The notes under the pieces were generated by a model that was not told the DNA's origin, did no database searches, and saw nothing but the letters and a program-made list of their open reading frames with translations. From Thelephora terrestris (Eukaryota > Basidiomycota > Agaricomycetes > Thelephorales > Thelephoraceae), in assembly GCA_015956445.1 (NCBI GenBank), contig WIUZ02000003.1:1-64000 (forward strand): a stretch of DNA of 64,000 nt. The letters run 5' to 3'. How positions within the stretch are numbered: the stretch's first letter is position 1; each line of letters opens with the position of its first letter. The translations under genes and the position numbers were made by a program. Shown here one piece after another: positions 22,081 through 32,546 of the stretch.

Positions 22081-23927
22081 CACCCTCCGAAAATCTGCTT
22101 GCTTCCACCACTCAGTTGCGATCATGATTTACTTGGCAGACAGTTAGCGGTGGATACAGTGGTGTTTTTAAAGATAATAATACCGCTAAGGAGAGATTAA
22201 ATACTTGACTATCAATTTGGAGCATCCCCCCGCTCTAGACTTGAGGCTAGATTCCAGCCTACTTGAGCATGAACAGAAGGAAATAAGTGAAACGTATCGT
22301 AGGCATTCGTTTGCATCAACAACAACGTCCACTGGTGACGGGGGGTTGCCCTCCACGGCTTCGTTGTTGCGATTGTCTTCCACTAGTTGCTTAGGTGCTC
22401 TCCCGTTCCGCACGCGACCACAGTCCTCAGAGCAGTGGACGCAGCCCGGAAAGCTACGGGTGCAAAGAGTAAGCAACACCTTTGTAAAGATGGCATAAAT
22501 ATTACCATTTCCAAGTCGTCTCAAGAGGCTTGTCAGCGCATTGTGACCATTAGCCCTCTCCGGGCCAGCGGTTGAACTTTGGATGTCTTTCGAGTCATAT
22601 AAGTCCAAGTCTGCGCCAGCGAAACATGAAACCAACCTGGTGGTGCATCCACAGAGCCAAGGTGACCCTCACGTGCTTCCGGGGGGTTCGTTGGGTCTGA
22701 TTCATCTCCCGTAGAACCAGACACGGTTGGCGATGGACCCACAAGGGGAGGCGTACCCGGCGGGGTTGTAGTATTCGGCGGCATGAGGGTGTGCCAATTT
22801 GCGGCAGCTTCATTAAGGCGCTTCGCGAGCTCCATCGTCGTGGGTCGTCGCGTTCTGTCGCCGTCCCAGCAGTGCTGAACGAAATCCCACAGCGAGTCAG
22901 AGAACCCAATAGCAGAAGCATTCTGCGGTTTTGCGGGGCGCAACCCATCGACGACGGAGTCTATCACTTCCACTTCCTGCAGATCTTGGAACGGCGTCTC
23001 TCCCGTAAGGACCTGGATGTGGTATAAAAGAAGAAACGGCTGATACCCTCACTGTTCAAGTACCTGAAAAATCGTCATCCCGAACGCGTACACATCCGCT
23101 TCTGGTGTGACTAACGGGTATGCCGCCCCGAATTTCTCAGGATTAAATCGTTCGGGAGCCTTGAACTGCACCGTTCCGTGTCCTAATTGAACGTCGAATG
23201 GTATAGGTTCTCCAGGGTCTAGAGTCACGGTCATGCAGGCGAAGCCCGAGAGGTAGGCAGTAGGAGGCCTAGGCGCATCGTTCTTCACAAGGATACTTTG
23301 CTGTTGGCCGTCAGATAAAGCAACTAGTCTCAAATAGAGGGACACAAACTCCTGTGGGATCTCCGTGGACGATACCTTCATTGTGCAAGTACTTCAGACC
23401 CTGTGCCGCTCCATGCAGCTGTCACTCGACTCAGCGGAAGAAATTCGTGGGGAAAGTGAGTAAAGTTGCGCACCAGTGCTAGTCTGTTCGCGGGATTGTG
23501 CTTGGTGTATTCCATGATATCGCCACCCGTCACCCACTCTGAAACAGTGGTAAGCGGGCCCTTCTCCATGTCCCCGTAGGCACTGAGCAACTTCAAAACG
23601 TTGGGATGAGACAACTTGCTCCAAAGGATGACTTGTTTGCAAAACCCCTGAAACAAAACGTTCCGATCTGCCTTCGAAGAGGAATATAATGGACATGCTG
23701 CACACCTGTCTTATCCAATCCGGGTTGTTTTTCGGGGAGATCGCGCGGGCCGTTACAGCGACGAGGTTCCCTTTGTGCTTCCCTACCCTAATATCCGTGG
23801 ATTCACTCCCCGCACGGATCTCCTCAGAAACCTCCAGCTCCTCCTGCATAGCCACGGAATCAGGTAGGCGTTTGTGACTTGCGGCCAACTTCCACAACGT
23901 GACAGAAAACGTCTGCTTCTCGGCCTT

Positions 23928-23943
23928 CATCGGGAAAAGGGGG
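23928..23943 (+). repeat. Left TIR of the gene-capturing element
   Basis: Reads CATCGGGAAAAGGGGG. The right end read on the minus strand begins CATCGGGAAAAAGGG, so the ends match over about 14 bases allowing one extra A. Both ends then continue to an AAACCCT word. Confidence 0.75.
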
Positions 23944-24349
23944 AATCATATATAAACCCTGTTTCCAAACACAAGGACCTATATAGTCTATAAGAGTCTG
24001 TGTAGATCGTGCGTCTTGGTAAGGGACCTCCGACTTCAGATAACCCCTTCAATAAAATAATGAACCAACTATAATACTGACCGTGTTGCCAAAAAATCAA
24101 ACACGCGTTGATGGACGGCGATTGACACAATGAGACCTTGTAACGGAGAACAAAGGTTATGTCGGAAAAGAATGGTTATGATGAAAAACGAGGGTTTATA
24201 ATGGAAAACAGGGTTCATTACGCAGGATAACGTTCACAACTTGTAGAGATGCATCCATCGTGGAAACACGGGGTAGTAGGGGCCCAGGCATTTCACAAAG
24301 GCTTATTTTAAATATGATAGCGTTGTTGCTCCAACCGCTGGATCAATGT

Positions 24350-25170
24350 TACATCACGTTCGTAGATATTCTGGGGCAGTCGGGCTGCGACGGTGACTGT
24401 TTGCAGAGGGGCATGGACGAGTAGGTTGCGAGTCATGTCGGCGTTCACAACCGTATGTAATGCCGCACTTCCTCCCACCTCGAATCTTCAAATGGTCTCT
24501 TCGACGACTCTGGATTACCTCTTGGTGACGGGGTTGGTCGTTGAAGAGATAGCTGAGATCCTGTCTCTTTTCAGGTCCGACTCCCTGTCCAAATTGGTCA
24601 TTGAAGAGAAAGCTGAGATCCTGCCTCTCAAAACCAGGGAGAGCAACGCCGACATGTCCATCGAAGCCGAGATTGACGCCCACGGAGGCTGGGTCCGCCA
24701 ACGGCTCGTTCGCGTCGAGACCTCGTTAGATCCGTGTCCTTGTTCGTTGCTGACCTCTCCCTGACCTTGCGATGAGGAGATTGGAGATTTGGTTAGCCCC
24801 TGAGGAGTCGAAACCCTGCCTCTTGAGACCGGGGAGAGTGGTGCTGACGTTGCCGTTGAAGCCGAGATCGACGTCTACCGAGGATCTCTTGAAAAGGATG
24901 CCAAAGTCGAGGTTGGTAGCGAGATCCGAGGATGGCTCCCTCTTCGAGGAGGCGTCTGGGAAAGATCCCTTGCTTTGAAGGAGATCGCGACGAACCCGTA
25001 GTTTTTAGTGTAACTGGCGCATATGGCGAGGAGGGTGGCGAAAAAGGTTGGGGTATCCGTATGCGCAGTGAGTTTGTCGCATATATCCACCTGTTCAGTG
25101 TGCCGAACGGAATTGGCACCAGTTTGGTTCGAGCAGGTCATGATGGCTCGGCTGATGGTATCAGACAAAG
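24350..25170 (-). pseudogene. Captured coding fragment with internal repeats, unknown
   Basis: Minus-strand coding-like sequence in several frames. It contains two related units of about 40 aa: one with VDVDLGFNGNVSTTLPGLKR and one with VGVNLGFDGHVGVALPGFER, the second followed by a short tandem QDLSFLFNDQ / QDLSYLFNDQ. Near the element's left end another frame reads TVTVAARLPQNIYERNVTLI and looks like a genuine C-terminus. Frame changes between these parts mean it is broken. I do not recognise the family. Position inside the TIR element suggests it was captured from a host gene, like the urease piece. Confidence 0.45.
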
Positions 25171-25759
25171 ATAAAACTGCGAAAGAATGGAAAGTGTTTC
25201 CTTCAGAGGTCTGTCATAAGTTTCGACCGAGGGATGAATGAAAACCTACCCAGCATCAACGCAGGTACGGGAACGGTCAATCTCGTACAGAGGACGAATG
25301 CCTGTCGAAATTTGTTAACTACGGTGAAGTTTCCTGCTCAGCCACACGAGACTGCAGTCTAGTCCCAATCACGGTCCGGGTACACACCAAGTTCAGGTGA
25401 TCTCGTGTTCTTCCTCATGATCCTCCAGTCTGTTCGGTGTAATCTTCGTTCCATGTCTTCCGCAGAGCGCGTGGCTCATCACGAGGAGCCTGAGGAGGTC
25501 TAGGGAATGTCTGATATTTACAACCTTTCGAGAAGAAAGGCTCAACGTCAATAAGATCGTACCCGGCATACCAAGCTTCCATTGGCCTTTCTGTGAACCC
25601 GGGCTGGGGAGCGGTAGAGTTGAGGTTTTTGACTATTCCAGAAGCGTGGGGTTGATGCTTGAGAAACGAGGATGGGACGTGGAGGACAAGACCTCCCTCA
25701 AGATAGGAGAAGAGGCGAAAGGACTCCGGCGATCGCCGGCAGTGCTCGTGAAACGTGTT

Positions 25760-26940
25760 CAGGCAGGCTCCCTCGCCCTGAAGAGACCCGCTCGAGGACT
25801 CGTCCTTAATCAGACGGAAGCAATCGCTCTCATGCTTCCGTGCTTCAGGAGCGCGTCTGGGATGGCAAGCACTCCGTCTGTCAGCTCATGCAACATGGGA
25901 AGACGTTGTTGGGGAGAAGGAATATGTCCTTCCCGGTGTCAAGGCATTAATTCACGAGATTCAGGTTGAGGGAACCTTCCCTGACTCCGGGTACGTACTA
26001 TGATCAAGCGGATTCTACACGGGGGGACACTAACCCGTTCTTGCAGGGTATTCCTCGTGACCGTCCACGACCCCCTCTGCACCGAATCTGGGAACCTCAC
26101 AGACGCGCTATACAGGTCCTTCCTACCAATCCCATCCAACGATCTATTCTCGGCCCACGAACCATCTGCATATGCCAAGCACGCTCTCCTTGGTGCTATC
26201 ATAGTCAAAGACGAGCGAATCGCGAGAAATTACTGTCGCGAGAGGGTCAAAATCAAGGTCACGAATAACGGGGATCGACCAGTCCGGGTAAACATTTCCT
26301 CTAGTTTCAATGTGTGTTACGTGAAACGAAGAGATATAGATCGGATCTAACTAGTATCACTTCATCGAAACCAACCCTTGTCTGTGCTTCGATCGCGCCA
26401 AGGCTTACGGAAAGCGACTCGACATCCCCGCAGGTACAGCCGTCAGATTCGAGCCAGGCGACACCAAGACTGTCACCCTCTGCGCTATCGCCGGAAACAA
26501 GATCATCACTGGCAGAAACAAGCTCGCCACAGGCGTCGTAAACGCATGGAGGACAGAGGAGATCGTCAGCAGCCTCGTCGATAAACGCTTCAGCCACATC
26601 CCTGAACCTTGTGAGCCGGAGGTCAGCGAAGACACCACTATCGGACGCGACGCGTACGTGTCTATGTACGGGCCCACGGTGGGCGATAGGGTCAGATTAG
26701 GAGACACCCTGCTTTGGATCGAGGTCGACCGCGATGAGACCGTGTACGGCGACGAGGTCAAGTTTGGTGGAGGTTTGCGCAAACTCCTTTTCGGACGGCT
26801 GGCAAGTCGTTGACGGTTTCTTCCTAGGGAAAACTATCCGCGAGGGTATGGGTCAAGCCACAAACAGATCTTCCTCCGAATGCCTGGATCTCGTCATTAC
26901 AAATGCGCTCATCCTCATTCATTGAGGAATCTATTCGACG
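25760..26940 (+). pseudogene. URE1: Captured urease fragment
   Basis: Fragment of a fungal urease (nickel enzyme splitting urea to ammonia and CO2). In order: QAGSLALKRPARGL and LNQTEAIAL of the gamma domain, KHSV and GKTLLGRR, then VTVHDPLC and ALYRSFLPIP of the beta region, [40 protein letters not shown], and the alpha-domain start [39 protein letters not shown] and LDLVITNALIL. Introns are kept (25990-26046, about 26286-26357, about 26775-26827), so it was copied as DNA. At least one frame change lies near 25850, and the copy ends before the nickel-binding half. It covers roughly the first half of an enzyme usually near 835 aa and cannot be active. Confidence 0.9.
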
Positions 26941-27020
26941 ACTTCTGTCACTCCAGTTTCTTTGGAATGCGACAAGTGTTCCCTCCCTTCAATTGGAATG
27001 ATAGAGTCAAAGCTGACAGT

Positions 27021-27665
27021 ATGACCGCATCTCTTTAGTTAACACCTCAGTCGTATAGCGTATGACATTTTAAGTCCCAAGGAAATTTTACGATACACTC
27101 GACTGACCAACAGGGTCCTCATGAGGCCCACGTCAGGTCGATGACTGGATTGTCTGCCCGATACCGAGTATCTAACATGATGTTTACCTTTTGAAAGTAA
27201 CATAATGTAAATACTAGATTGTACATAGTGACCATCAACGATACGACGTCTATGTAAGACCGAAGGAAAATTTTTAGTGCGCTCAATTATCCAATCGGGT
27301 CCTCACAAGGTCCGTGTCAGGTTGACAATTGGATTGTCTACTTGACACCAGGTACAGTGTGCGTTGTTTACCATTTGAGGGTGTCGTAAATGATATGTTT
27401 CTCATACCGAGCAATACGTGCTGACCGTCGACGATACGACCGCGCTAAACAATAAACACCTAAGCGGTATATTGACCAAGACCCACATAAACTCTAAGTG
27501 TATTTTTTGACATGCCCAATCATCTAATCAAGCCCTTATTAGGTCTGTGTCAAGTCGACAAGCCGCTCACCTACTCAACGTCAAGCACATGATGCGGTAT
27601 TCGCATTTCGAAGATCTTGTGAATAAATCATAGCCTATATGTACCCTGTACACAATAAACGAAAA
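27021..27665. repeat. Three-unit degenerate tandem repeat
   Basis: Three diverged units of about 185-225 bp. Shared words in order: AACACCT..GTAT, AAG-CC-AAGGAAA, CCAATC/CCAACA, GGGTCCTCA-RAGG, GTGTCAGGT/CGTCAGGT, TGGATTGTCT, then GACGATACGAC at the unit end. The middle unit lacks about 37 bp found in the other two. The array lies just inside the right end of the TIR element; such subterminal arrays often serve as transposase-binding sites, which is inference here. Confidence 0.65.
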
Positions 27666-27798
27666 TCTGGTTGGATCTATATCACCCATATAAACCCTTC
27701 TTTAAAGTAACACGGCCCTTAGAAAACCCTCGTTAAATTAAGAACATCTCTTTAAGATATCGAGGGTTTATAAACCCTATTTTGCATCATAAGGGATT

Positions 27799-27814
27799 TC
27801 CCTTTTTCCCGATG
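27799..27814 (-). repeat. Right TIR of the gene-capturing element
   Basis: Ends TTTCCCGATG on the plus strand, the inverted match of the left end at 23928. It is followed by the 2-bp duplication tt and then the remaining bases of pseudokinase exon 2. Confidence 0.75.
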
Positions 27815-28054
27815 TTGCTAAGCTTGCGCTCCGATAGACCCTGAAAGCTAGTTAAGACCTGGAGAGACCGGTGCGGATTCGCGACTTACATGATCCAAAA
27901 TTTCGATACACGTTTCCCCATCCTTAGGGTCCAAACGCGTGACAAAATCCTTTCCATCTTGACCCGCTAAGATCTTGGCTAAGATCCGAACGGACTCGGC
28001 CTTGTCGGTTGCATTGGTCGCATCGGCCAACAGCTGTTGGTAATCCTCAAACAT

Positions 28055-29765
28055 AGCTTTCGCTGGGGTTACTAGGTCAAGAGGAAGGTGTGGCTACAGG
28101 CTTCCTAGGGTGCAGCGGTGAACTTGTGCCCTCTACCGCGCCTATACAGCATGGTGTATTAGGGTGTGTTGGAACCATCCGTCAACACAGGCGCCCTAGG
28201 GCTGCTCGGGCGGTTTACTGCCTCCAAGAGAGCACGTGAAATAAGCAAACGGCCCAGCAACCCGAGGCTTGGGGGATCCACGGTTGTCGGCGTGTCGGAA
28301 ACACGAGCACGGACCGGGAAACCCCACTTATATCTTCCTTCACCTTGGGTTGGGTAGGCAGACCAGGATAATTCTGGAGTTCTGGATGTTCGTAGCTTTG
28401 GCATTATTGTAGTTCCGCGTGTGGGTCTATTGGTTCGCGAGACAGTTCGGAGACGGTTGCGAAGGCTGCATTAGCTTTGAGAGCCATGTGGATTTCACTA
28501 GAAAAATGCCGACTTGATGTCGACATAAACCTTGCTTGTCAATAGGAGTGTGTATTCCTACCACCGTCACATATTTTCACAAATATCATCTGCATGTGTG
28601 GACAAGTATGATTATCATTATCTGATGGTAGTGTAAATACAGCTTCAGAAGCAAACTCCGGAGACAGCTCATATGGGACCAAATGTTGCGCTCAACTGGC
28701 AACGAGCTCATGAGCAGCAACCGCACATTAGAAAGGTGCCACACTGCAACACAACATCCGGGGTACAGCATAGTGACAAGACTATGCAAACTCACAGTGT
28801 GAGTCAGCCACCTGAATCCACGTCCTCAGGACCTCAAATTCTCAACCTGTGAGATTCATAAGGGAATTGATATCAGACACCAACGAGACTGGTGTCGATT
28901 GAAGGCTTCGTTTCCAGAGCTGAGAGCAGCGGTCGCTGGGACCATTGATTTGCCGGTACTGGTGCCGATTATACTATCTCAACATGTGAACCGTCAAAAT
29001 GTTCATATAGTCAGACAACACGCGCTTATAATTTAGGGGGGTCAGGGAAACCTTGCAAGCAAGGTAATGTGATGCGTTGCATAAACGAGCGCCAGCCACC
29101 GGTTGGGCGATAACCGTGCCGAAACGAAAAAGAGCGTTCAACATTAAGACAGATGGTGGATTCGGGGGTTAAACGATGGCAGGAAACTTGGAGACGCGAA
29201 CGTTACCGGAAGGATTCGAATCAACTCATGCGACCCCTCGGCGCGGCACTACGCACCTGCACAATACGACTTCCGCCAGCCTTCAAAGGCCCAACCATTC
29301 AAGCAGAAGGATCTTGGTTTCGGTGCGACGTCGATGGTAGCAGGTGATTGAATTCAGGGAGACACTGACCACCACCATCGATCTCCCCATGTTCGCAGGC
29401 TCCAACGGCTTTCCGACGCTACTCAGACACCGGAAAAGTCACACTGAGCAGAAGGGGTGCAAGTCCACTGCTGAGACTCGAAAGCAACGCCTGTACAACA
29501 CGAAGGTCCCTACGCCACGCGTTCCGGTATCCTCGTTCCGCGTTTGTCCCGTGATTCGCGGGCTAGTCTGTTACCTCATTCCGTGTTTATCTTGAGTCGA
29601 GATCCTTTGGGGTCAGAGGCCACAGCGTATTCCTTATCCAAGATTTGAACGATCTGAAATGCTTCCAGTTTGGTGCGCATCGACCTCTGATATAACCATC
29701 CAAAACATGAACGCTAACGGGACACCACAATCAGATCCAGCTCAGCACCTGGCCACTAATCCGCG
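28055..29765. other. Intergenic, nothing recognised
   Basis: 1.7 kb upstream of the pseudokinase gene. It presumably includes that gene's promoter near 28060-28400. No domain, RNA gene or terminal repeat was recognised; short open frames lack support. Confidence 0.4.
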
Positions 29766-31263
29766 AAGTTCGGAACTCTTGCTCTAATTCCGTCCACCGT
29801 CCACCTCGGCGAGTTCACGATTTCTCATGACACTGGGGACAAACCCCAGTTTCCCGGCCCAGGACATCGTAAATACATTGTAAGGAAATGGAAAATGTGC
29901 CTGGCAATAACCCACCTGGTACATCATAAATACATTCAAAATGTCCAGGCTAATTTCCTTAGAGTGTTTCCAGCACAGGAAATGCTCAGTACATTCATGG
30001 TGTTCCTGGTCATGTGATCTCAGTGTTCCCATTAGGTAATCCATGGGAACATCATGAATTTTCCCAAAGAAATACCCATGATGTCCCTGAGTGGCTCATT
30101 GAAAGAAAACCCTGAGTGAACCCACAGTTTCCCAGGTCATGTGACCTTGATGTCCTGATTAGGTAATCTGAGGGTAAACCATGAATTTTCCCAAAGAAAG
30201 TAACCATGGTGTTCCTGAGTGGCTCATTCACAGTGTTCTTTCCAGTGTTCCCAGTGGTGCCATCATGGTGTTCCCAGTCAGTAAAATTCAAATTGTGCCT
30301 TAATGGTGCGCCGGAAGTGTACCAGTGTGGTATATCCTGAAAGTACTAAGGCCTTCGACCATGATGTACCAAAATTCGGCAAATCATCAGGAAACTGTGG
30401 GAACACTGAAAGGAAACTGAGAAATTGGGAACATTTTGAATGTGTTTATGATGTTCCCAGCGTCCCCAGTTTCTTTTCAATGTTCCCACAGTTTCCTGAT
30501 GGTTTGCCGAATTTTGGTACATCATGGTCGAAGGCCTTAGTACTTTCAGGATATACCACACCGGTACACTTCCGGCGCACCATTAAGGCACAATTTGAAT
30601 TTTACTGACTGGGAACACCATGATGGCACCACTGGGAACACTGGAAAGAACACTGTGAATGAGCCACTCAGGAACACCATGGTTACTTTCTTTGGGAAAA
30701 TTCATGGTTTACCCTCAGATTACCTAATCAGGACATCAAGGTCACATGACCTGGGAAACTGTGGGTTCACTCAGGGTTTTCTTTCAATGAGCCACTCAGG
30801 GACATCATGGGTATTTCTTTGGGAAAATTCATGATGTTCCCATGGATTACCTAATGGGAACACTGAGATCACATGACCAGGAACACCATGAATGTACTGA
30901 GCATTTCCTGTGCTGGAAACACTCTAAGGAAATTAGCCTGGACATTTTGAATGTATTTATAATGTACCAGGTGGGTCATTGCCAGGCACATTTTCCATTT
31001 CCTTACAATGTATTTACGATGTCCCAGGCCGGGAAACTGGGGTTTGTCCCCAGTGTGAGTACTGGTTCGGTTGCAATCCGTGTTGCAAGACCTCCCACGA
31101 AGCTGATATTCTTGCAGGCTTCAACCAGAATGTCAAGCCTCAAGCCATCGTTCCGAGGCAATATTATGTTTCAGCCATGCGCGCGCAAACGGGGATCACC
31201 CAAGCTCTGAGAAATCCACTCCCTTTGTTTTCAGCCGCCACGCTGCTGATCGACAGGCAATGA
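29766..31263 (+). pseudogene. Open frame split by a palindromic element
   Basis: Taking out the palindromic element at 29831-31055 with one TGA target copy, the plus strand reads open across the site: SAKFGTLALIPSTVHLGEFT, then ISHEYWFGCNPCCKTSHEAD, then ILAGFNQNVKPQAIVPRQYY, to a stop at 31261. About 90 aa are visible, Cys-rich in the middle, with no start and no recognised family. The clean frame suggests a real exon or gene fragment hit by the element, but its short length makes chance possible. Confidence 0.35.
29831..31055. mobile_element. Palindromic CACTG-ended foldback element 1
   Basis: A 1,225-bp near-perfect palindrome centred near 30443: everything from 29831 is repeated inverted to 31055. 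It begins CACTGGGGACAAACC and ends with the inverse, and is flanked by a 3-bp duplication TGA. CACT(A/G) ends and 3-bp duplications are typical of the CACTA (CMC) superfamily, so this is probably a non-autonomous foldback derivative. The arms consist of variations on GGGAACAC/GTGTTCCC words. Open frames in it are mirror images of each other and are not genes. A transcript would fold into a hairpin of about 600 bp. Confidence 0.85.
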
Positions 31264-31459
31264 GGTGATGGAATGAAAGACATCCACCTCCCAGGAGGAC
31301 GGGTGATGCTTCCGTTCCCGAACCGCAACTTGCAGACAGCGGGGAAGGTCCACAATCATCATCAACAAAAAATCATCCCTTTCAATTTTTCTTTGGTGAT
31401 GGGCCGATTCGAGACGGGTACTTAAACGCGTTGCGAGGCCCCAGAAAAGCAACAGGTTC

Positions 31460-32150
31460 TGCCTCTTACTTTCAATCATGGCTGTCTGTCTCTCCTCGCT
31501 GTCCTTGCCCTCGCCTTCTCCGGTGTTGCTTCTGCTGCTCCTGCACTCGGTGGCCTCAGTGCGAGAGACAACCACAGTTTCAAACCATGTGGTACGTGGA
31601 TTCTTGCGTCCTGAGACCCCACCTCTGGAACTCAATGGTATTATCATGCAGGGGGCCTCAACACAATACTCTCTGTCAACATTTCCCCAGACCCGCCTGT
31701 TACTGGTGAGGACCTGGACATCTTCGTCACAGCTTTCACCCCCGTGCCAATTGCGGTGAGTCGACCGAGCTACTGCAGCGAGGAGTGTTGGCTTGACACA
31801 GGGTTCAAGTTCAGGACAATGCGGTCGCCCAGGTCATTGCCAGCCACAATGGTCAAGTGGTGGGGAGTCAGACCGTCAACGTCTGCGACACGTACGCCTA
31901 CTTCTTGCTCCCCATGTCTGACACACTCATCTTGAACTGATCATCAGGGCTAGTTGTCCCGGGCAACCAGGTACCTACTCCTTCACGTACAATGTCCAAT
32001 TGCCTGAGGGGTTCTCTCCCAGTGAGTTCACCAAACATTCACCGGCATGACTTTGACTTACTGTGTTCCGTAGACGAAATCAACATCCTCACCAATGGAT
32101 GCTCTCCTTCCTACGGGCCCCTATTCTGCTTCGATTTCACTCCGGAGTAG
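31460..32150 (+). pseudogene. Small secreted ML-domain-like protein, probably broken
   Basis: Resembles fungal MD-2-related lipid-recognition (ML/NPC2-like) proteins. A signal-peptide stretch (LLAVLALAFSGVASAAPA) runs to FKPC; a GT-AG intron then leads to GGLNTILSVNISPDPPVTG and EDLDIFVTAFTPVP; later exons read DNAVAQVIASHNGQVVGSQT then NVCDTASCPGQPGTYSFTYN and VQLPEGFSPNEINIL, ending LFCFDFTPE before a stop at 32148. The ATG at 31478 is out of frame with the signal peptide by one base, and the junction near 31755-31800 cannot be spliced in frame by eye. Family placement is moderate: Cys positions and the PGTYS-xx-LP pattern fit. Confidence 0.5.
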
Positions 32151-32546
32151 ACATGCCCCGTGTCGATTGCTGCCCAGTGGCTTTTTCCTCTTAATGTCGT
32201 TGTATCCTTATGCACGATCCATAGTAACGACTCTGTACACCCATGCCGTACATGCCTTGCGTCATGATGTCCTCAATCTTATTTTCGATTCTCAAAGCTA
32301 TTTGTGCAAAGGGGCTTCCACGAAAATCCTTCCCCGGATCCAACCTGTCCTCAGAGTAAATCCGCGGTTCATCCAAGCATGTCTCACAATTAGTATTGCA
32401 CATAGCCCTGATCACCCATTGAATACGATCACCGTCTGTACAATGGATATTATAGTAGGGGCCACCTCTCTCTCCAGTTAGCTTGCGTCCATTGAACTAG
32501 CCATATCGTTCTGGGTCGCCTATAAGTTCCATACATGATTCGGGAT

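Larger units (their letters stand above)
23928..27814. mobile_element. 3.9-kb TIR element carrying host gene pieces
   Basis: A 3,887-bp insert with inverted ends (CATCGGGAAAA at each end, further AAACCCT-like words inside) flanked by a 2-bp duplication (tt at 23926-23927 and 27815-27816). It sits in exon 2 of the pseudokinase gene, whose frame is restored if the insert and one TT are removed. It encodes no transposase that I can recognise. It holds an unknown gene fragment (24350-25170, minus), a urease fragment with introns (25760-26940, plus) and a degenerate tandem array (27021-27665). This fits a non-autonomous, gene-capturing DNA transposon of the Pack type. The superfamily is unclear; a 2-bp duplication fits few families. 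Confidence 0.75.
22533..28054 (-). pseudogene. TKL pseudokinase gene split by a transposon
   Basis: Minus-strand gene of the Agaricomycete TKL expansion. Exon 1 (28054-27890, 55 aa, MFEDYQQLLADATN onward) ends at a GTAAGT donor; exon 2 starts at 27840 and is cut at 27815 by the 3.9-kb element, resuming at 23927. With one copy of the AA target duplication the frame continues (GLSERKLSKAEKQTFSVTLW). Later exons give GHKGNLVAVTARAI-like N-lobe (the VAIK Lys is replaced by Thr), SHPNVLKLLSAYGD, YLHNEGIVHGDPTGQSILV (HRD is HGD; the catalytic-loop Lys and Asn are Thr and Ser), SGF in place of DFG, APERF, DVYAFGMTIFQVL and RRPTTMELAKRLNEA, then a Pro/Ser/Thr-rich tail. Loss of three catalytic residues indicates a pseudokinase even before the insertion. 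The split gene cannot be expressed whole. Confidence 0.78.

Noticed and set aside
29212-29222. GGATTCGAATC, resembling a tRNA T-loop
   Set aside because: The neighbouring bases cannot form a 5-bp T stem, and no acceptor, D or anticodon arms are found at the right spacing on either strand.
30052-30834. Identical 79-aa open frames at 30052-30291 (minus) and 30595-30834 (plus)
   Set aside because: They are mirror images of each other within the palindromic element and have no gene-like features.
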